A stretch of DNA of 64,000 bases from Bradyrhizobium sp. CCGB01 (GTDB lineage: Bacteria; Pseudomonadota; Alphaproteobacteria; Rhizobiales; Xanthobacteraceae): positions 1,984,001 to 2,048,000 of the forward strand of contig NZ_JANADK010000001.1 in the NCBI RefSeq assembly GCF_024199795.1, written 5' to 3'. The notes under the pieces were generated by a model. That model was given only the letters and a program-made list of their open reading frames with translations, did no database searches and was not told where the DNA came from. Shown piece after piece: positions 18,193 to 30,110 of this stretch. Made by a program: the position numbers and the translations under genes. Every line of letters starts with the position of its first letter. Within the stretch, counting starts at the first letter, position 1.

Positions 18193-18614
18193 CGGATTTC
18201 GATCGCGTCCCGCTCACGTACTTGTGATCGATGGTGGCGACCTCACGTGTGCTTCCGACCGTTTTGTGGGTACTCGCCGCGTTTCGGAGCTAAATTGGCT
18301 ACCTTGCCGCCATTACGATCAGGGGCGGCTGCATTTCACACGTCTTGTCAATCCGGAGGCTCGGGGCTGCTCTCCGAGCGTTGTGCCTGGCTCGCTCTCT
18401 CTCCGATACATTCCAATTTGCGAACCCTGCAAAGTTAACTCACATCGATGTTAAAATTAATCGATTGCCATGTCCTATCCTCATCGCGCCTAGTGAGGCT
18501 TCTTCGCTTCGAAGACCGGGCACCGCTCGAGCCCAACGCATTTGGCGTGTCGCAAAGGCATTTGACCGACAATAGGAGCGGAAGCCGGCTTGAAGAATAA
18601 TCGGAGGAACGCGG
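18193..18614 (+). other. Gap without a recognisable gene
   Basis: About 420 bases between the broken chemoreceptor and the broken SDR. No coding frame with natural composition, no repeat and no clear promoter was seen. It presumably contains the promoter of the SDR at 18615. Confidence 0.4.
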
Positions 18615-19400
18615 ATGGACTTGGGGTTGCGTGGCAGAAGGACGCTCGTTCTTGGTGCGGGCGGCGGCCTTGGACGCGCAATTGCCAGATCGTTTGCCGA
18701 AGAGGGCGCGCGCGTCGCCCTTGGCGACATCAATGCTGAGAGCCTCGACCTCACGGCGCAAGACATCGTCGCAGCAGGCGCAGACTGTCTTCCGGTGGTT
18801 TGCGACTTAGCCGACCTTTCCTCGATTGAGGGGAACGTTGCGTTGATTGAGCAAACGTTTGGCCCCGTTGACGTGCTCATTAACAATACGGGCGGGCCTC
18901 CACCCACTCCAGCATTTGGGCAGACGAGCGAGGTGTGGAATAAGTACTTTCAGGCGATGGTGCTGTCGGTGATTGCGCTTGCCGATCGTGTCCTTCCGGG
19001 CATGCGTGAGCGCAAATGGGGGCGGATCATCACAAGCACCTCATCCGGGGTGGTCGCGCCCATCCCAAAACTTGATATTTCGAACTCACTGCGGCTCTCG
19101 CTAGTCGGGTGGTCGAAGTCCCTCGCTCGCGAGGTCGGGCGCGACGGCGTTACCGCAAATGTCGTATTGCCCGGGCGCATCGCGACGCAGCGAATTCTCT
19201 TCTTGGGTCAGGCCAAGTCTGAACGCGAAAACTGATCAGTAGAAGCAGTCTCCGATGAGAGTACAGGGGCAATCCCACTGGGCCGTTATGGGAATCCCGA
19301 AGAGTACGCCGATGTCGTGACCTTTTTGGCCAGTGAACGTGCGTCGTACGTGACAGGGCCAGTCATTCGGATCGAGGGAGGCCTGATTGCCAGCATTTAG
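18615..19400 (+). pseudogene. SDR-family oxidoreductase interrupted by an in-frame TGA
   Basis: A 261-codon SDR frame with a single in-frame stop at 19233-19235 (codon 207). Upstream are the cofactor loop LGAGGGLG, NNTGGPP and STSSGVV; downstream, still in the same frame, the tail [20 protein letters not shown] and [13 protein letters not shown] continues exactly as in intact members of the 3-oxoacyl-ACP-reductase-like group that lacks the canonical Tyr-x3-Lys pair. The only lesion is the nonsense codon, so it may be a recent single-base change. The truncated product would lack the C-terminal substrate-lid region. Confidence 0.8.
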
Positions 19401-19436
19401 TAGATCAAATTGAGAGTTTGAGCATGGGGGAAGAGC

Positions 19437-20370
19437 GTGGTTCTAACTAGCGGCATAAAGGGAGTGGTTCCAATTGCCCCAACACCCTTCCACGAGGATG
19501 GTCGGGTCGACGAATCGTCTCTGGATCGCATGACAGATTTCTTTAGGGTGTGGTGTCGACGGCATCACAATTCTGGGCCAGCTCGGCGAAGCACCCAAAC
19601 TCGACCATCAAGAATCGATCGCGATCGCAAAGCGCATCATTCGACGCGCTAACGTACCCATCATCGTCGGGGTGTCGGCGCCGGGCTTCGCTGCCATGCG
19701 CTCTCTTGCGCGAGAGGTCATGGAGCTCGGTGCCGCCGGCGTCATGATTGGACCGCCGAACACGTTGAGAACCGACAATCAGATTGTGACCTACTTCGGT
19801 CAGGCCGCTGAAGCGATCGGCTCCGACATTCCTTTCGTGCTTCAGGACTATCCGTTGACCTTCTCAGTCGTGATGACCCCGGCCGTAATTCGCCGGATCG
19901 TCTCGGAGAACGAATCGTGCGTCATGCTGAAGCACGAGGATTGGCCGGGAGTAGAGAAGATCACGACCCTGCGTGGATTCGAGCGCGATGGCTCAATGCG
20001 CCACATTGCCATCCTGACTGGCAACGGCGGCCTATTCCTGGATTTCGAGATGGAGCGTGGCGCCGATGGTGCCAACACAGGGTACGCCGTTCCCGAAATG
20101 CTCGTCGACGTGGTCAAGCTGTCCGCCGCTGGACGCTGCGACGAAGCGCACGACCTTTTCGGCGCGCATCTGCCCTACCTGCGGTACGAGCAGCAGCAAG
20201 GACCGCTCGGTCTTGCCGTACGCAAATATGTCCTGAGGCGGAGAGGCGTTCTGGCCTCAGATGCGCAGCGCAAGCCCGCCCTCGCGCTCTCTACCCAGGC
20301 AAAGCAAGAGATTGACTACCTGCTAGATCGAATAGCGCGCAACGATAAGCGTGCGGTGCTGGCGAGGTAG
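19437..20370 (+). pseudogene. DapA/KDG-aldolase family lyase, frameshifted near its start
   Basis: Dihydrodipicolinate-synthase-superfamily gene. The first 37 codons (GVVPIAPTPFHEDGRVD) run in one frame; after about 19545 the homologous sequence continues in the next frame (GCGVDGITILGQLGEAPKLDHQES, then VPIIVGVSAP, FVLQDYPLTFSVVM and MLKHEDWPG, with the Schiff-base Lys in the LKHED segment). Total span is 3n+1 bases, consistent with one indel. Members act as class I aldolases or dehydratases on keto-sugar acids. A second DapA-family gene follows directly, so two related lyases served this locus. Downstream fragment alone (from 19672) would lack the first barrel strands. Confidence 0.8.
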
Positions 20371-20513
20371 GTGCGTAAGGCGGTCCATGAAAACCCGGCG
20401 GACCGTTTTATGCCAGCAGGATTGCTGCATGATAGTGGCCTGCGTTGGAAACGCCGGCAGCCTGTGACCAACCTGCTTGTTCCTGCAGGTTGGTCTTATT
20501 GGAGGTTGAAAGC

Positions 20514-21396
20514 ATGAGCTGGAGTGATTGCGGCTGCTGCAACGCCAATCGGATCTAGGAGGCAAATCGATCAACCTCGATTGATCGAGCATTGCAGATG
20601 GTTGCTCGAATCGGGCGGATGCGACGCAGTCAATCTCCTTGGCACGACCGGCGAAGCGACATCGTTCGCATTGCAACAGCGCGTGGAGGCGATGTCCCAC
20701 GTATCGAAGGCGGGATTGCCGATGTCCCGGTTTATGGTTGGTACGGGCGCGGCGGCAGTTGACGATGCTATTGCTCTTACAAGAGCCGCCGAGGATATGG
20801 GTTTCGCAGGTGCGCTCCTCGTGCCGCCCTTTTATTGCAAGGGCATAACTGAGGACACCGTCGTGAATTACGTGCAAAAGATCATCGATGAAGCAGGTTT
20901 GAAGCAAACGAGGCTCTACCTCTATCATATTCCGCAGTTCTCAGGTGTGCCGTACACGATCGACATCGTGGAACGCGTCAAGCTGAAGAATCCAAACGTT
21001 TTGAGAGGCGTGAAAGATTCGTCCGGCGATCTAGCATACTCCAGAGAGCTGGCGAGGCGTCTGCCGGGAATCGATGTTTTTCCCTGCTCTGAAGGAACTC
21101 TTTCGTCAGCGAACGAGCATGGGTTTGCCGGGTGCATTTCCGCTACCACCAATGTGAGTGGCGCTCTGGCGCAGGAGGCTTGGAGATCGAGGGGAACTGA
21201 CGCAGGCAGACGTGCGGGCGACAAGGCCATGGCGATCCGCGAAATTCTGTCGAGGTTTCCCCTTGTACCTGCAGTCAAATGGGCAGTTTCACTCGTTCAT
21301 GCGGATCCGTTCTGGAGACGCTTGCAGCCCCCTTTGGCTTCACTGAGTGCAGACCAAGCAAAGGCCTTGGAAGCTGCACTGCCAGAGCTGAACTAA
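20514..21396 (+). pseudogene. Second DapA-family lyase, probably frameshifted at the fourth codon
   Basis: A DapA-family sequence with the GTTGEATSF signature, LLVPPFYCKG, YLYHIPQFSGVPY (catalytic Tyr) and the Schiff-base Lys in GVKDSSGD. A well-placed GGAGG precedes the ATG at 20514, but that frame stops after 14 codons; the homologous frame begins at codon 4-5 in another phase and can be read from a GTG at 20524. The span is again 3n+1, so either a small deletion has occurred or translation now starts at the weaker GTG and the enzyme survives with an altered N-terminus. Otherwise 290 residues, full length for the family. Confidence 0.7.
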
Positions 21397-21525
21397 ATAG
21401 GCGACGAGCCGTCGGTAGTGCCTGATCGGCGTATTCGCTCGCTCTCGTGTTTTGGTATGGCGAGAACCCGCTTGGCCGATGGCAGCGAAAGACCAATTTA
21501 GCCGAGGCGGAGTGAAGGAAGAGCC

Positions 21526-22260
21526 ATGCCGATTGCATTCCCAATACCTGACGAGACCGTACTCGGCCGCCGCGACGAAATTCTGACCGGTCTTGGCCAA
21601 CTCGTTGCCCCGCAAGCGCTCATCGTGTCCGAAGACGAACGCCGCGCCTTCGAGACCGACGCGCTTACAGCTTATCGGCGCGTGCCGCTTGCGGTTGTGC
21701 TGCCGTCGACCACGGCGGAGGTGTCCGCCGTCCTGAAATTCTGTGCGCGAAATCACGTGAGGGTTGTTCCGCGCGGCGCCGGTACATCGCTCGCAGGCGG
21801 TGCGATTCCGCAGGAGGATGCGATCGTTCTCGCCGTATCGAAGATGAATGAGATCTTGGATGTCGATTTCGTGAACCGGACCGCCCGAGTGCAGGCGGGC
21901 GTAACTAACCTTGCGGTGAGCCAGGCGGTTGCGCACAAAGGCTTTTTCTATGCACCCGACCCATCGAGCCAGCTCGCCTGCACAATAGGTGGCAACATCG
22001 GCATGAATTCGGGTGGGGCGCATTGCTTGAAATTCGGCGTGACGACCAACAACGTCCTCGGCGTGACGCTCGTCCTGCTAGACGGAACGATCGTTGAGAT
22101 TGGCGGCGAGTACCTCGACAGTGCTGGCTATGACCTCCTCGGCCTAATCGTCGGATCGGAAGGCCAACTCGGCGTAGTCACCGAAGCCGTCCTGCGGATT
22201 CGTTGTGCAGCGGAAGGCGCTAAGCCAGTTCTGTTCGGGTTCGATACGAGCGAGGAATGA
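21526..22260 (+). pseudogene. glcD: Glycolate oxidase FAD subunit GlcD, 3' half deleted
   Basis: The 244 codons encode the N-terminal FAD-binding (PCMH) half of GlcD: RAFETDALTAYRRVP, VPRGAGTSLAGGA, the IGGNIGMNSGGAH motif and LLGLIVGSEGQLGVVTEAVLR. Full-length GlcD is about 490-500 residues; here the frame ends at DTSEE and its stop overlaps the start of glcE by four bases, so the C-terminal FAD-oxidase domain (about 750 bases) is gone without any other disturbance. Known function: oxidation of glycolate to glyoxylate with GlcE and GlcF at the membrane. The remaining half cannot be catalytic. Confidence 0.85.
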
Positions 22261-23441
22261 CACGCTACACTCCAACGTCGGAGGCTGACGTCTGTGAAAT
22301 CGTTAGAGAAGCGTCTGCGCGGCGTACTCAGCTGGCGATTCAGGGCAGTGGGACAAAGCGCGCTTTCGGCAGGCCGGCGCAATTCGATTCGATCCTTTCG
22401 TCATCGCAAATGACAAGAGTCACGCTCTATGAGCCGGCGGAATTCGTGATTTCCGCTGAGCCTGGCGCCTCTCTCAGCGAGATCGTTCGGCTGCTCGCGG
22501 AGCATCGGCAAGAGCTGGCTTTCGAACCTCTCGACTACCGCCCGCTGCTGGGCTGTGACGGTGAACCGACGATCGGGGCGGTCGCCGCGATGAACCTGTC
22601 GGGACCACGTCGAATCGCTTGTGGAGCGGCTCGCGATAGTTCGCTCGGGCTGCGGTTCGTCAACGGGCGCGGCGAGGCGATCAAATCCGGCGGCCGTGTG
22701 ATGAAGAACGTGACCGGCCTTGACCTGGTCAAAATCATGGTCGGCGCGTATGCTACCCTTGGCTTCCTGACCGAAGTCACATTCAAGTTCGTCCCGAGCG
22801 CGCCACGTTGCGCAACATTGTGCTTGGCGGACCTCTCGGATCAAACCGCCATCGCGGCGCTGTCGGCGGCGCTCGGCGCGCCCTATGATGTCAGCGGTGC
22901 GGCGCACCTGCCCGCGGTAGTCGGTGGCGGCGCGCGTACGTTGGTCCGGGTCGAGGGCTTCCCCGAGTCGGTTGAATATCGCCTCGGTGAACTGCTGTCG
23001 CTCCTGAAGCGGTTCGGCGCGGCCGAGGTGCTTGCCGACGACACCGGGAGGGGTCTTTGGCAGGCGATTCGCGATGCAACAGTCCTCGCGGAGCCGCGCG
23101 ATGCCGCAATCTGGCGCATCTCGACCGCGCCGAGCAAAGGTCCTGATGTCGCGGCGCGCATTGCTCGGGCTGTCGAGGCCGGGTGGTTCTTTGACTGGGG
23201 CGGTGGATTGATCTGGCTGGCGTGCCCAACTGCCGACTCCGCCGGTGCAGCGACAATTCGTGGGGCGATCCGGAAAGCCGGTGGACATGCCACCCTCGTG
23301 CGCACACCCGAAGAAGTCCGTGCTGCGGTCGATATATTTGATCCGCCGGTCGAAGCCGTCGCGCGGCTTCAGGCCGGGTTGAAAACCTCTCTCGATCCGG
23401 CTGGCATATTCAATCCTGGCCGAATGTTCCCCGAGTTGTAA
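22257..23441 (+). CDS. glcE: Glycolate oxidase FAD-binding subunit GlcE
   Basis: A 394-residue GlcE-like FAD-binding protein, full length. It has the QGSGTKRAFG FAD segment, the PTIGAVAAMNLSGPRR region, GGRVMKNVTGLDLVKIMVGAYATLG, and the C-terminal LDPAGIFNPGRM common to this oxidase family. It overlaps the truncated glcD by four bases and is followed two bases later by glcF. It is the only undamaged subunit gene of the three, so the glycolate oxidase complex is not expected to function from this locus. Confidence 0.88.
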   Translation: MTRYTPTSEADVCEIVREASARRTQLAIQGSGTKRAFGRPAQFDSILSSSQMTRVTLYEPAEFVISAEPGASLSEIVRLLAEHRQELAFEPLDYRPLLGCDGEPTIGAVAAMNLSGPRRIACGAARDSSLGLRFVNGRGEAIKSGGRVMKNVTGLDLVKIMVGAYATLGFLTEVTFKFVPSAPRCATLCLADLSDQTAIAALSAALGAPYDVSGAAHLPAVVGGGARTLVRVEGFPESVEYRLGELLSLLKRFGAAEVLADDTGRGLWQAIRDATVLAEPRDAAIWRISTAPSKGPDVAARIARAVEAGWFFDWGGGLIWLACPTADSAGAATIRGAIRKAGGHATLVRTPEEVRAAVDIFDPPVEAVARLQAGLKTSLDPAGIFNPGRMFPEL

Positions 23442-23443
23442 CG

Positions 23444-24803
23444 ATGCAAACGACTTTTACCGCCGAACAACTGCAGAACCCCGCGACAAAAGCATCGGAA
23501 AAGATTCTGCGGAGCTGCGTCCATTGCGGCTTCTGCACCGCGACGTGCCCGACATATCTGCTGCTTGGTGATGAGCTCGACAGTCCTCGCGGGCGCATCT
23601 ACCAGATCAAGGACATGCTGGAAGGCAGCAAACCGGCGACGGCTCCTGTCGTCAAGCATGTCGACCGCTGTCTATCGTGCCTATCATGTATGACCACCTG
23701 TCCGTCTGGCGTGCATTACATGCACCTTATCGATCACGCGCGGGCCTACATTGAAGAGACGTACCGGCGGCCCCTGCACGACCGGCTCGTCCGGGCCATG
23801 CTCGCATTGATCCTTCCGCATCCGCATCGCTTCCGTGCTGCGATAACTGCGGCGCAGATGGTCCGGCCGTTGAAGAATGTTTTGGCCGGTTTGCCGCATG
23901 TTGGAAATCGGCTTGTCGCGATGCTCGATCTCGCGCCGCCTCATGTGCCGCCTCGGTCCGCCTCGGAAAGGCCTGGTGTTTTTCCGGCGATAGGCGAGAA
24001 GCGCAGCCGTGTTGCAATTCTCGGCGGTTGTGCGCAGCCCGTACTACGACCCGACTTTAACGAGGCGACCATCCGGCTCCTGACCCGCCATGGCGTCGAA
24101 GTTGTGCAGGCCAAGGGTGAGGGATGCTGCGGCGCTCTGGTCCATCATCTCGGACGCGAACGCGAATCGCACAAGCTTGCAAAGAAAAACATCGACGCGT
24201 GGATCACGGAGATGGATGGCAAAGGTCTGGACGCGATCATCATAACGACGTCCGGATGCGGAACGGCGATCAAGGATTATGGCTACATGTTCCGTGACGA
24301 TCCCGTCTATGCAGAGAAGGCACGCCGGGTTTCCGCAATCGCGCGAGATATCACCGAATTCCTTTCGCCCATGAAACTGCGCTTCTCGTCAGAAACGCGC
24401 GATCTCGTCGTCGCTTACCATTCGGCTTGTTCGATGCACCATGGGCAGAAAAACACTGAGGATCCGAAGGCGTTGCTTAAACGGGCCGGCTTTACGGTGA
24501 AGGATATCCCAGAGGGACACATCTGCTGCGGGTCGGCGGGGACCTACAACATTCTTCAGCCCGACATCGCGAAACGTCTCGGTGAACGAAAAATGGCAAA
24601 CATCCGGCGTGTAGATCCAGACCTGATCGCGACAGGCAACATCGGCTGCATCGCAGATCGGCGATAGCGCCGGCATACCGATCTTCCATACTGTCGAACT
24701 GCTCGATTGGGCGACCGGAGGGCCAGCGCCGAAGTCCTTGTCCGCCGAACTGAGAGGCGGGCGAGGTTCAGAGGGCGCATTAGCGCTTCCCCGATCACAC
24801 TGA
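23444..24803 (+). pseudogene. glcF: Glycolate oxidase iron-sulfur subunit GlcF, frameshifted near its 3' end
   Basis: GlcF-type iron-sulfur protein: two 4Fe-4S clusters (CVHCGFCTATCPTY and CLSCLSCMTTCPSGVHY) followed by two cysteine-rich CCG domains (GEGCCGALVHHLG; HICCGSAGTYN). The frame stops at 24667 right after ATGNIGCI, but the missing tail (QIGDSAGIPIFHTVELLDWATGG) continues in another phase to a stop at 24801-24803. The span is 3n+1, giving a small indel near 24650. The lost tail is about 50 residues of the second CCG domain; activity is doubtful. Confidence 0.82.
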
Positions 24804-25605
24804 CAATCAAACGTCGGAGTTCTTAGTCCTTTCCCAAGCTTCGTGTTGGATCGCATCTATGGCGCTTACTGGCTGACTGGCTTGTACATTTCGCACCGCG
24901 CATCCACGACGCTGACATTTTCCATCGGCACAGACAATGCGTATATCGGTCACGCCTATGATTATTGTCACGGGTCAGGAGAGCACCCCGTCCGCCACCA
25001 GATCGTCGATATCATCGAGCCAACACGGCCGCTCACGAAGCTAGTGCTGCAGACCGCATCTGGAGAAACGGTTCGGCCCTGTCTCCTCGGAGCTCTCGTA
25101 AGCTATCCTTATCTGCGAAGCAGCGACCATCATTGACGGATGGACGCATTAGCTCACAATTGCCGTGGTCGGCCGCTACCAGGAACGCGCCTCCTGCGGC
25201 GCAGTCCCCTCAGCGATGCGGCTAGTCTGGCTGCCAGGTCGACACTATGCCATGGAGGATCGAGAAAGTCGCCGCTCTAGCCGAAGGCAAAGGGCCGATC
25301 TTCCCGGATGTCCGTGCAGAATCGCTCAGACCTATGGGAGAGGCGTCTCGGACAAATTCATCGCTCCCCACCGTGACCTCGGAATTTCCATCGGCCCGGC
25401 GGGCAAGCCGCCAGTCCGTTCCGTGCGAAGGAAAGTGTAGCATACGAGCGACGGAAGCCCTCGAAATTGGCTGTGCGCTTGCCCGACGGCTTCGTCGGCT
25501 GACTCCTCCGTCAACCTCATGCTTGAAGATCACGAGCATCACCGGGCGGTAGTGCGTCATTCAAAGACACCCACCTAGTTTGATGACATAGAAGTGCGCA
25601 AACCT
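24804..25605 (+). other. Gap without a recognisable gene
   Basis: About 800 bases between the broken glcF and the broken enolase. Several frames are open for 90-110 codons on both strands (for example 24843-25136 plus and 25222-25560 minus), but none has recognisable motifs or natural composition. I treat it as decayed sequence. Confidence 0.35.
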
Positions 25606-26896
<1,291 letters not shown>

Positions 26897-26910
26897 CGCT
26901 CATCTCCTTC

Positions 26911-27207
26911 TTAGGTCTGTTCGACCAGAGGGTTGAAATTGTTTGGCCGGCTCATGCGTGCGCCGGTTCGCTCGGCATCCTGCAACGTGCAACGCTTCGT
27001 TACCCAGCAAGGCCGAATGGAATGCGGCCTGAAGTATCTCTGGATTTCTCCACGCAGTTCGGTCCCTATCGAGTTCCGGTAGCAGCGTTCGTCGGGCATA
27101 AGAATAGTCAGGTGCCACTCGTAGATCGGGTCGAGCCGATTAAGCCAATCCGCGCCGGGCGAGCAGCCAGTATCGCTGCGTGCTAACTGAGCCGCTCGCC
27201 GTCACGG
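26911..27207 (-). CDS. Unidentified ORF or 3' fragment
   Basis: A minus-strand frame open from about 27207 to a stop at 26911, with natural composition (NRLDPIYEWHLTILMPDERC, then EIQRYFRPHSIRPC). The first ATG is at 27099, giving 62 residues, but the protein-like sequence begins upstream without a start, so it is likely the C-terminal piece of a broken gene lying upstream of enolase. The family was not recognised. The remaining part of 27208-27446 shows no gene. Confidence 0.3.
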
Positions 27208-27446
27208 TCAATCCGAACCTCGAAATGTCTCGCTAACAGCTCGATCAAAAAGCGCACGAGTTCGCCGCACGCATTTCGCGCAGTAGCACGCTGACGGATT
27301 TCAGAAGATTTTGTCATGCGCAACAAGAGGGATGACAATCGATTTCTTGTCAGATGACCGTGAATAAAACTCACAGACTAAATTCGAGAAGTGTTCACGG
27401 CGCTCCAGTATAACAGTCATGTCAAAGCGGCCTAAGGGAGGGTTAG

Positions 27447-28305
27447 TTGCAGCCCAAGAAACTCATCATCGAAGCTCGCATTATCGAGTACATGCCGCGT
27501 ATCGCGAACCCTCATGTCCCTTACACACCAAACAAAATTGGCGTCGAAGCCGCAAAAGCATGTGAGGCGGGCGCGAGCATAGTTCATTTTCATGCGCGCA
27601 ACTCCGATGGCACGCCATGAGGCGATTCGAGCTATCCGTGCCCGGTGCGAATGCCTCGTCTTTCCTACCTTGGGCCAGATATCCAACTCAGCAGACACGA
27701 TGGCGCGGCTCGAGCACATAGAGCAACTTGCACGCGATCCCGCTACGCGACTGGATCTTGCGCCAATCGATACGGGTAACACCAACATCGATCGCTATGA
27801 TGCAAGCGAGCGTCGCTACGTCACGGATACGCAGACATATCGCAACGACACCGCGACGATAATCGCTTTCGCCAAGCGCTTGCCAGAGCTTGGTGTCAAG
27901 CCGCAGTTTGTGAGCTGGACGGTCGCATTTACACGCGGCTTCGAGGCGCTTTGCGAAATGGGTCTTGTGGACGAACCGGCTTACTTCATGTTCGAGCTCA
28001 CCGATCAGGGGATCTTCGGCGGCCATCCAGGCACCATCAAGGGCTTGATGGCGCATCTCGACTTCCTACCGAAGGCGCCCATCGAGTGGACCGTTTGCAA
28101 CAAGATCGGAAATCCCATGGGGCCAGCTGCAGCCTCGATTGAGCTCGGCGGACACGTTGCGGTCGGCCTCGGAGATTATGGCTGGCCAGAGCTTGGCACC
28201 CCCGATAACGGCGAGGTGGTGCGGGAGATTGTGCGCTTGGCGCGCGCCATGGGACGCGAGATCGCGACACCAGCGGAGACTAGAGCGATGTTTGGGCTCT
28301 CGTGA
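27447..28305 (+). pseudogene. Second BKACE (DUF849) gene, frameshifted after the HFHAR motif
   Basis: A paralogue of the BKACE gene at 5903-6781. A TTG start with GGGAGGGTTAG upstream opens the frame LIIEARIIEYMPR to the zinc motif HFHARNSDGTP, where it stops near 27618; the rest (EAIRAIRARCECLVFPTLGQ, APIDTGNTNID, SWTVAFTRGFEALCEMG, GGHPGTIKG, GLGDYGWPELG) continues in another phase after a short deletion to the stop at 28305. The missing segment is the loop after the metal site. It is translationally coupled (GTGA) to the next gene. Not functional unless restarted. Confidence 0.82.
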
Positions 28306-29336
28306 GTAGAGGCTTGAATAGGATGGACGAAAATAACCTCATCCGAATCCCGGAGCCAGCGCTGAACGACTTCTGCATCGGCGTACTGACTAAGCTTGGT
28401 GTTCCGCGCGATGATGCGAAGATTGTCGCTGACAATTTGATCGCGGCTGATCTTCGAGGTGTCGGGTCCCATGGCGTAGTCCGCCTCCCTATCTACATCA
28501 AGCGGCTGATAGATGGTGGAACTAATGCCCGGCCGGACATTATCACCGTACGCCAAACGCGCACGACTGCCGTAGTCGATGGCCACAATGGTCTCGGACA
28601 TCTCGTGGGCGTCCGTGCAATGGAGGTCGCAATCAAGAAAGCGTCCGACGGGAACTGCGTCTTCGTCGCTGTTCGCAATAGCAACCATTTCGGAGCAGCC
28701 GCCTACTATGCCGAGATGGCCGCTCGAAACGGGATGATAGGACTTGTATTCACGATCGGCGCCATCGATCACATGGCGCCCTGGGGCGGCGCAGAAGCTG
28801 TCCTTGGCAACAACCCATTAGCCGTCGCCTTTCCTGCGCCCGGCGACTTTCCGATTGTTCTGGACATGGCGTGCAGCGTAGCTGCGCGAGGCAAGATAAT
28901 CGTTGCCGCCAAAGAGGGAAAACCTATTCCCGTCGGTTGGGCCACTGGTCCCGACGGCCTGCCAACCACCAATGCAGCGGAGGCATTGAAGGGAGTCGTG
29001 GTTCCGGTTGGTGGTCCGAAGGGATATGCTCTTACCCTTACGGTCGGGCTTCTAAGCACCATGCTGTCGGGCGCCTTCTTCGGCCGGGACGTGGGTGATC
29101 TCTACGAGAAAACCAGCGAGCCGCAAAACAGCGGACATCTGTTCGGCGTGTTGCCCGTTGCAGCATTCGACGAACCGGCTTCATATGCGGCTCGTATGCG
29201 GAAGGGCATCGACGACATCAAGGGCGTAAGAAGGGCGCCTGGCTCGGAGCAGGTCTTTCTGCCGGGAGAGCAAGAGTACTTGGCCAAATTGGTCAACTTG
29301 GCCGATGGCGTTCCTATCGGCCGCCTTGGCCGCTAA
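28302..29336 (+). CDS. Malate/L-lactate dehydrogenase family oxidoreductase (Ldh_2)
   Basis: A 344-residue NAD(P)-dependent 2-hydroxyacid/2-keto acid oxidoreductase of the YlbC/YiaK/sulfolactate-dehydrogenase superfamily. Family marks: LRGVGSHGVVRLPIYI, the catalytic His in VRNSNHFGAAAYYAEMA, and GNNPLAVAFPAP with VLDMACSVAARGKI. The GTG at 28302 overlaps the preceding stop, while an internal ATG at 28323 is an alternative. In sugar-acid pathways such enzymes reduce or oxidise a keto/hydroxy acid intermediate. No lesion seen; with glcE it is one of the few intact genes between 16 and 29 kb. Confidence 0.85.
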   Translation: MSRGLNRMDENNLIRIPEPALNDFCIGVLTKLGVPRDDAKIVADNLIAADLRGVGSHGVVRLPIYIKRLIDGGTNARPDIITVRQTRTTAVVDGHNGLGHLVGVRAMEVAIKKASDGNCVFVAVRNSNHFGAAAYYAEMAARNGMIGLVFTIGAIDHMAPWGGAEAVLGNNPLAVAFPAPGDFPIVLDMACSVAARGKIIVAAKEGKPIPVGWATGPDGLPTTNAAEALKGVVVPVGGPKGYALTLTVGLLSTMLSGAFFGRDVGDLYEKTSEPQNSGHLFGVLPVAAFDEPASYAARMRKGIDDIKGVRRAPGSEQVFLPGEQEYLAKLVNLADGVPIGRLGR

Positions 29337-29458
29337 ACCTTCTCCGATCGCGGCTCAGTACCACGTTCCTCTGAAGCTGAAGCATAGCCGTGGGGCGTGA
29401 TAACGCTTGGACTTTGGCGCAGTTAGACGGCTCTTCATCAATATGAGCAAGCCGTTAC

Positions 29459-29517
29459 TGACCACCGATTGACCATCGAAACCCCGTAAACAAACGGCGT
29501 TAAAGGTGGTCAATGGT
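29459..29517. repeat. TGACCA-type repeats forming an inverted pair, possible IS end
   Basis: TGACCACC at 29459-29466 pairs with GGTGGTCA at 29505-29512, with a further TGACCA copy at 29470-29475. Clusters of such short repeats resemble the multiple terminal repeats of IS21-type elements, but no transposase is adjacent. Remainder of 29337-29552 holds nothing recognisable. Confidence 0.25.
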
Positions 29518-29552
29518 GAGCGAACTTCATTGTTTGTTGATGTTTTCGTTTG

Positions 29553-30110
29553 CTATTTGCGTTCGGCACGCGGGGGCAGGCCATCAAGGGCGACGGTGCC
29601 AGGATTGTAGGGTGTCCACGCCGCGCCCTGGATGACAGTACGGTTGCCGAGATCGCGCAAGTGGCACGAGATGACCTCGTACCGGCGCGCGCCCATCGCA
29701 AGGCGCATGAACTCCGCGACCACGAGGGTTGCGGCAACCGCACCGACGAACGGCGCCCCAATGCTTCGGCCCGCAAGGCGAACGGTGCCGCACTGGTCAC
29801 CACGTTTCGCGAGCAACCGGCGATAGGCAGGCTGCGAGATTTCGGCCTCGCCGGTGGCGGTGCTCTGCCAGATGGTGCTTGCGCCGCGCGCGGCCGGAAT
29901 CGTGTGCAGGTCGATTCCGAGACAATCCTGCGGTCCCTTGCCCAGTCCTGCCTCGATGATGCGCTCAAACCCCGCATCCTCGATTGCCTGACGGGCCCAG
30001 GGCGTTGTCGACACTGATCAGCGCGAGCGGGGGTTCCTGCGGCGTCACGCGGAAGTTGCCCGCGAAGCGTCGCTCGATGAGAGCGGTAGGGACCTCGTAT
30101 ACTGCGAACT
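29553..30110 (-). pseudogene. ThiF/E1-like protein, C-terminal fragment
   Basis: A minus-strand stretch that reads FRVTPQEPPLALISVDNA in one frame and then LARQAIEDAGFERIIEAGLGKGPQD, IDLHTIPAARGASTIWQ, CGTVRLAGRSIGAPFVGAVAATLVVAEFMRLA and a HLRDLGNRT tail in the next. The pattern (CGT...GRS..PFVGAVAA.LVVAE..R) resembles the adenylation-domain end of ThiF/E1-like enzymes found in bacterial defence and ubiquitin-like operons. A frameshift near 30010 and the lack of an N-terminal nucleotide-binding domain mark it as a fragment. It seems to abut the subtilase relic directly. Assignment is by remembered pattern only. Confidence 0.4.
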
